From Nyssa sinensis (lineage: Eukaryota > Streptophyta > Magnoliopsida > Cornales > Nyssaceae), in NCBI GenBank assembly GCA_008638375.1, contig CM018052.1, forward strand, positions 32,186,239 to 32,250,238: a stretch of DNA of 64,000 nt, written 5' to 3'. Of the stretch, positions 59,801-64,000 are shown piece after piece. Within the stretch, counting starts at the first letter, position 1. The number at the start of each line of letters is the position of its first letter. The notes beneath the pieces were generated by a model that had not been told where the DNA came from, searched no databases, and saw nothing but the letters and a program-made list of their open reading frames with translations. The position numbers were made by a program, and so were the translations under genes.

Positions 59801-60310
59801 TTTTGCATCTTCCTTGGAAGGCATTTGATTTCGTGGTGATCCAAAAAGCAGAAAACTGTTGCCAGATCCTCCACGGAAGCCGAGTACAAATCCTTAGCTT
59901 CCACTGCTGCTGAGTTACTCTGGCTTTAAACATTACTTCGAGAACTCGGCCTTCCCCTGCATCAAGCTCCCAAGCTCTGGTGTGACAACCTTGGTGCAAC
60001 CTATCTCTGTGCTAATCCTGTCTATCATTCCAAGACAAAACACATGGATATTGACTATCACTTCGTCAGAGATCGTGTTGCAGCAAACACTCTACAGATT
60101 ACCTTTTGTAGTTCGCAAGATCAACTGGCCGATGCCCTTACCAAACCAATTGTTGCTGATAAATTCCTTCGCTTCACGACTCGTCTCAATTTGGTTAAAA
60201 CCCCCTTGGACTCGCGGGGGCATATTAACCTGTGTACCTCCACTGGAAATCAAAATGTACATCAAAGAGGCACCGCACCAACAGCAAAACAGTCACAGCA
60301 CCTCAAATAA
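56868..60310 (+). pseudogene. Pol of the copia element (PR-INT-RT-RNase H)
   Basis: The same frame continues without a break after the zinc knuckle. Protease: WYPDSAATHHIT. GAG-pre-integrase: WHRRMGHPS. Integrase: STDIWGPSP, QTDGGLEH and HQQNGLVERKHRHI give D, D, E. A Ser/Pro/Thr linker (58260-58600) leads to RT: WVFRTKTNADG, ARLVAKGFHQ, then TAG at 58899-58901, [14 protein letters not shown] at 59067-59069 and LLVYVDDIVV (YVDD). RNase H: TFEAYSDADWG-type segment near 59745, then a one-base loss near 59765, TGA at 59837-59839, SSTEAEYKSLA and TAA at 59927-59929. The end reads QLADALTKPI. Confidence 0.92.
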
Positions 60311-60460
60311 CTTTTACAAACTGTATTCTCTGCTGTTATTGTATTTTCTGTTATTCTCTGCTGTTATATTCTTTATTCCTTTTGTAAAAGTCTATATATA
60401 GACCACTGTTGACATAATGAAAATCATGGAGGAAAGTTTTCCATCTCTGCCTTTCTGACA
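60223..60460 (+). repeat. 3' LTR of the copia element
   Basis: It has 237 of 238 positions identical to the 5' LTR. The open frames that run into it (59982-60401) are tails of pol frames. Confidence 0.95.
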
Positions 60461-60465
60461 CTTTC

Positions 60466-61987
60466 TATAATTTTTTTCAATTTTTTTTGACCCCCTCAAA
60501 AAAAAATTCCTTACTCTATCGCTCACTTCCAAACTTCTTCATTCTTCACATCACTCTATATTATTTTAATTCGTATTTATTTATATAAATAAACTATTCA
60601 CTAATAATCCCATTGAATATGCCGTGAAATTGTATAGTGAGAGAGAGATGCGGGGTTATTAACCTCCGGACTATTAATAAATGGTTAGAAGTTCTATCCA
60701 CTTTTAATCCAATCTGCTAAGTAAAGAGGCGGAGAAAACGAATAGTATAAATTTTATTCTTTTGCTTCCGTATTTAGATTTTCTTTTTCTTTTTTTTTTA
60801 TATTTAATTTTACACAATAAATATAAGAAAATTAAAAGAAATCTTATCACATTAATTTGGATAAGCAGTCTTACCGTCCGTTTGATTATTTTTATATTTT
60901 AAATAAAATTTTAAAATAAGTAAATATTTATTTAAATTTTTCAAAATATAAAATTTAAAATAGATATTTTAACAAAATATTAATAAATAATTTTTTTTTT
61001 TAAATATCCATTTCATAACGTCATCCAAACGGGCAGTACATTCCACATCATCCGTAAAAGTTTTGGTAACTCAACCCCGAGTGTCTTTAACATTTTCCTT
61101 CCTGCAAAATTTTTAATTTCCGATATGAAAAATGCAATCTTACACCGACCGTACCGGTGCGACGGTGCCCGTTATGATGACCTATACAAACTCATTGTAA
61201 TGATTTACACACATGGCATACGGTGGTGTTGTCACGTGCCACCACATGGCACAATAACATACCACGTCATTCCATTTTTAAAATCATAATATTTAATATG
61301 TTTATAATATAAGGGCATTTTGTCATTAAAAAAAATACTTTCTTGGTCAGTACTTCCCTCGTTTCCCTATTTTCTATAAAAAAAAACCTATTCATAGTTT
61401 TATCAAAATCATATTTTTGGAATTATCCTTAATATAATAGCCTATCATATAAATATGTGTTTATTAATTTAGTTGGCATGTGACTTCATAAAAAAATATT
61501 ATGCATAATTGATTTTTAAAGTAGATTTTTATAAAAAAAAATACTCAAAAGTCCTTAAAATAAATTTTTTAATTAAAAAAATTTATGATATATTTTTTTT
61601 TTATCTAAAATGTTCAAAAAAAAATTTAATACAAAAATATCAATTATTAACTTAGATCTTAACACCGTTAAAAAATATTATTAATTATACTAAAATAAAA
61701 TTTGAGATATATTTTAGATAAATAAAAATGTTATGTTTTTTTTTTTTTTTTTGAGTTGAAGAATTTATGATATTTATTATTTAATATTTTTTAAAATGTA
61801 TCTGAAAGACTATATTAATCTAATCAGTAATATTTTTTAATAATATTAAGATGGAAGTTTACAATTAAACTTTTTTGAATCTTTTAGATAAAAAAATATA
61901 TATCATAAATTTTTTAGATTAAAAAATATATTTTAAGGATATTTTAATATTTTTTATTTTTTATTCCTAAATACAAATAAGGGGTTT

Positions 61988-62025
<38 letters not shown>

Positions 62026-64000
62026 CGTGGAAATGTAGTGTCTTGTGTTTGAAACTTAAAAAGTAATTAAAAAAAAAGAAGACCAAAAAAAGTCTTTAAA
62101 CACAGTTAATACATAATACATAGGAGTAGTTTCATAATAACAAGTGGTCTACAAAAGTCTTTAATACTAAAATATAGTTTTGATGTATCCAATCAGATGA
62201 TGAAGTCAGCTTATTGGGTCAGTCTACCACTCATAATCCAAAAGAAGGCCCTTTTAACTAACGTACACCTGAATCTGATGGTGACGGGATGATATTTAAA
62301 AAGCAAGGACTTGATATGAAAAAGCCAAAAATAAAAAATAAAAATAAAATTAAATAAATAAACTTATGATCCTGTTGGACGTTTCACCATATCAGGCAAG
62401 CAACGACAATGCAAGTTACCCTGGTCATACCCACTGTTTTTTCCCACCTTCGGATGGCTCAAACACGAGAAAAGAAAAGTAAAAGCTTGCTTTGATGAGT
62501 GATGATCATATACCAACCCTCCTTATGTTTAGTTGGCACCATCACTTTACATCATCATTTAATACAGTTTAAAAAATTATAAAATTAATATACAACAAAT
62601 GATCTTTAATTTTATAAATTAACGTGAGTATTTCAAGACTTGTTCGAAGTAAAATTATTACGTTTATCGATAATGATTTGGATTCAACCTGACACAATAC
62701 GAAAATTAGAGCTCTCGAGAATTTTTTTCTTCCCGTTTTCTTATATTTTCTCAATTTCTTAATTATGTTTGAATTAGTATAAGTAGTTTCTTATTTTGTA
62801 GGTGAATTAATAATTTATTAATTATATTAGTAGAAAGAGTTAGTAATATATTAAAATTAATAGTTTTAACTCTATAAATATAATGTATTAGATCTCTTAA
62901 AATGTGTTCTCTAGTTTTTGTATTGTATTAAAAATTTTGTAAAATACATTAATTCTATGTTGGATGATAATGCAAGTGGTTGTCTCGTTAAATAATTTTC
63001 AAGTAAGCTCCCGTAAACTTAGATTTTGTGGCAGTTAACCTTATTATGAAGCCTTTGAATTCGTCAAAGAAGAACAATCAAACTATCTTGGCCGCAAAGC
63101 TTCTTGAAGCAAAGTTGTGGCCATGATTTGCAAATTATAGGGAAATAGTGGTCTGGAAATGTAAACTAACAGGCAGTTTCCTAATACTTCACAAAGAATA
63201 TGATAGCCTGTAGGCTCTCAATTGCTTTCCATGGGTTTTTCCTTGACAGCGACTATTTTGGCCTTTTTGGGGGAAAGTTCATCCATTTCTGTTTTCCCTC
63301 CTTTTTTTTTTTTTTTTTGTTTTCTTATACCTCGGAATTTTGAAGTAACTTAACAATCATGAAACATTTTACATGGGTCTAAATTTAGATTCTAACTCAT
63401 GAGGTTTCAAATGGCGAAATGATATATATTCTTAATTTATATTCTCAATTATATTTTTAATGTGATGTATTAAGATATTTAAAATCATATCATGATATTA
63501 TCACATTGAAAATATTTATGACTATTTTTTTAAATTATATACGAAAACTCACAACTCGACACATATCACATATCCAAGTAGGGTATAACCCTAAGGGATA
63601 GTTGATGTGGCAGTGAATTGTGAGGTAAGTGCTTGTCATACCGAACTCTCGAAAATATTAGTGAAAAGTTCTTATTTACATTTTAGTCACGTGACCAAAA
63701 ATTATAATTGGCAAGAATAGTTCGGGTTATAAAAAAAAAAAAAGAGTAAAGTATAATACCAATCATATATATTATATATTTTTTAATAAATTTAATATAA
63801 TACATATAATATGTCATTTTAATAATATTTTATAATGAGGAATAGGTTTCATTATGTCAGGTCAGCCAGTAGTCTGATTCAAAAAAAAATTTCATATATT
63901 CACCCTTACTTGTTACGACGTGGCATCATGAACGTTGAAGTAACAGTGGGCCCGTTGACGTAACAGCACGATTAAGGAGCTGGTCTGGTTTTGGTTGCAT
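60466..64000. other. Intergenic AT-rich region, no gene seen
   Basis: A possible MITE lies at about 60872-61042, with ends TTACCGTCCGTTTG and (reverse complement of the right end) TACTGCCCGTTTGG. A TA run is at 61990-62020, with long T runs at 61736-61752 and 63303-63319. ORF 62569-62754 lacks motifs. The last 100 bases are more GC-rich (GACGTGGC, GGGCCC) and could be the start of a promoter outside the window, but nothing is certain. Confidence 0.6.

Larger units (their letters stand above)
55689..60460 (+). mobile_element. Young Ty1/copia retrotransposon with TA..CA LTR ends
   Basis: LTRs 55689-55926 and 60223-60460 are both 238 bases and differ at one position (TTTTATAAAAG against TTTTGTAAAAG). 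Target duplication CTTTC lies at 55684-55688 and 60461-60465. The LTRs start TATTAACCTG and end CTGACA, so the first dinucleotide is TA instead of TG in both copies. PBS TGGTATCAGAGC follows at 55927; a purine-rich GCGGGGGCA precedes the 3' LTR. The interior is 4.3 kb with gag, protease, integrase, RT and RNase H in copia order. Seven premature stops and one frameshift make it unable to encode its own proteins. Confidence 0.96.

Overview
This is a plant nuclear window, almost certainly from a eudicot and probably a woody one. The evidence is spliced genes with long introns, AT-rich intergenic DNA, and plant-type Ty3/gypsy, Ty1/copia, TRIM, LINE, SINE, hAT and MITE sequences; the species cannot be fixed by eye. 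Only three host genes are supported: a PHOS32/PHOS34-type universal stress protein (plus strand, from 21328), a BBX28/BBX29-type B-box protein (minus, 38512-39182) and a PBP1/CMI1-type small EF-hand protein (minus, 53371-53706). From memory, the same three families lie together in Arabidopsis on chromosome 4 (At4g27280 EF-hand, At4g27310 BBX28, At4g27320 PHOS34) and chromosome 5 (At5g54430 PHOS32, At5g54470 BBX29, At5g54490 PBP1). The window therefore looks like a conserved microsyntenic block stretched by transposons.

Layout. 1-9599 is a minus-strand Tat-lineage Ty3/gypsy element clipped by the window edge. It has gag, protease, RT, two RNase H domains and integrase on the minus strand, then an 84-bp tandem array and a decayed antisense ORF on the plus strand. 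9836-17796 holds three copies of a long LTR: two partial copies in opposite orientation (9836-10900 and 11560-13771) and one complete 4.0-kb solo LTR (13785-17796) with a 5-bp target duplication. 17800-21250 is intergenic. The stress-protein gene starts at 21328. Its proposed 8.5-kb intron carries a LINE relic, four tRNA-derived SINEs, a small LINE 3' end, a cluster of TRIM-like LTRs, a GGT-rich stretch and a 1.8-kb terminal-inverted-repeat element with a recent internal 385-bp duplication. A perfect TRIM with target duplications sits at 35535-36273.

After the B-box gene comes an hAT-type non-autonomous element (40162-42832) inserted into a local repeat. A complete but degraded Ty3/gypsy element follows at 44972-50972; it carries a foldback of TRIM LTRs in gag and an internal inversion across the protease-RT boundary. 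After the EF-hand gene lies a very young Ty1/copia element (55689-60460). Its two LTRs differ at one base and begin with TA instead of TG, yet its gag-pol is broken by seven premature stops, all explicable as C-to-T type changes. 60466-64000 is AT-rich intergenic DNA.

No single new 'system' stands out. The most interesting signals are the copia age/decay paradox, the rearranged gypsy element, the antisense gene plus tandem array in the Tat element, a SINE that appears to share its 3' tail with a LINE, and the host-gene microsynteny.
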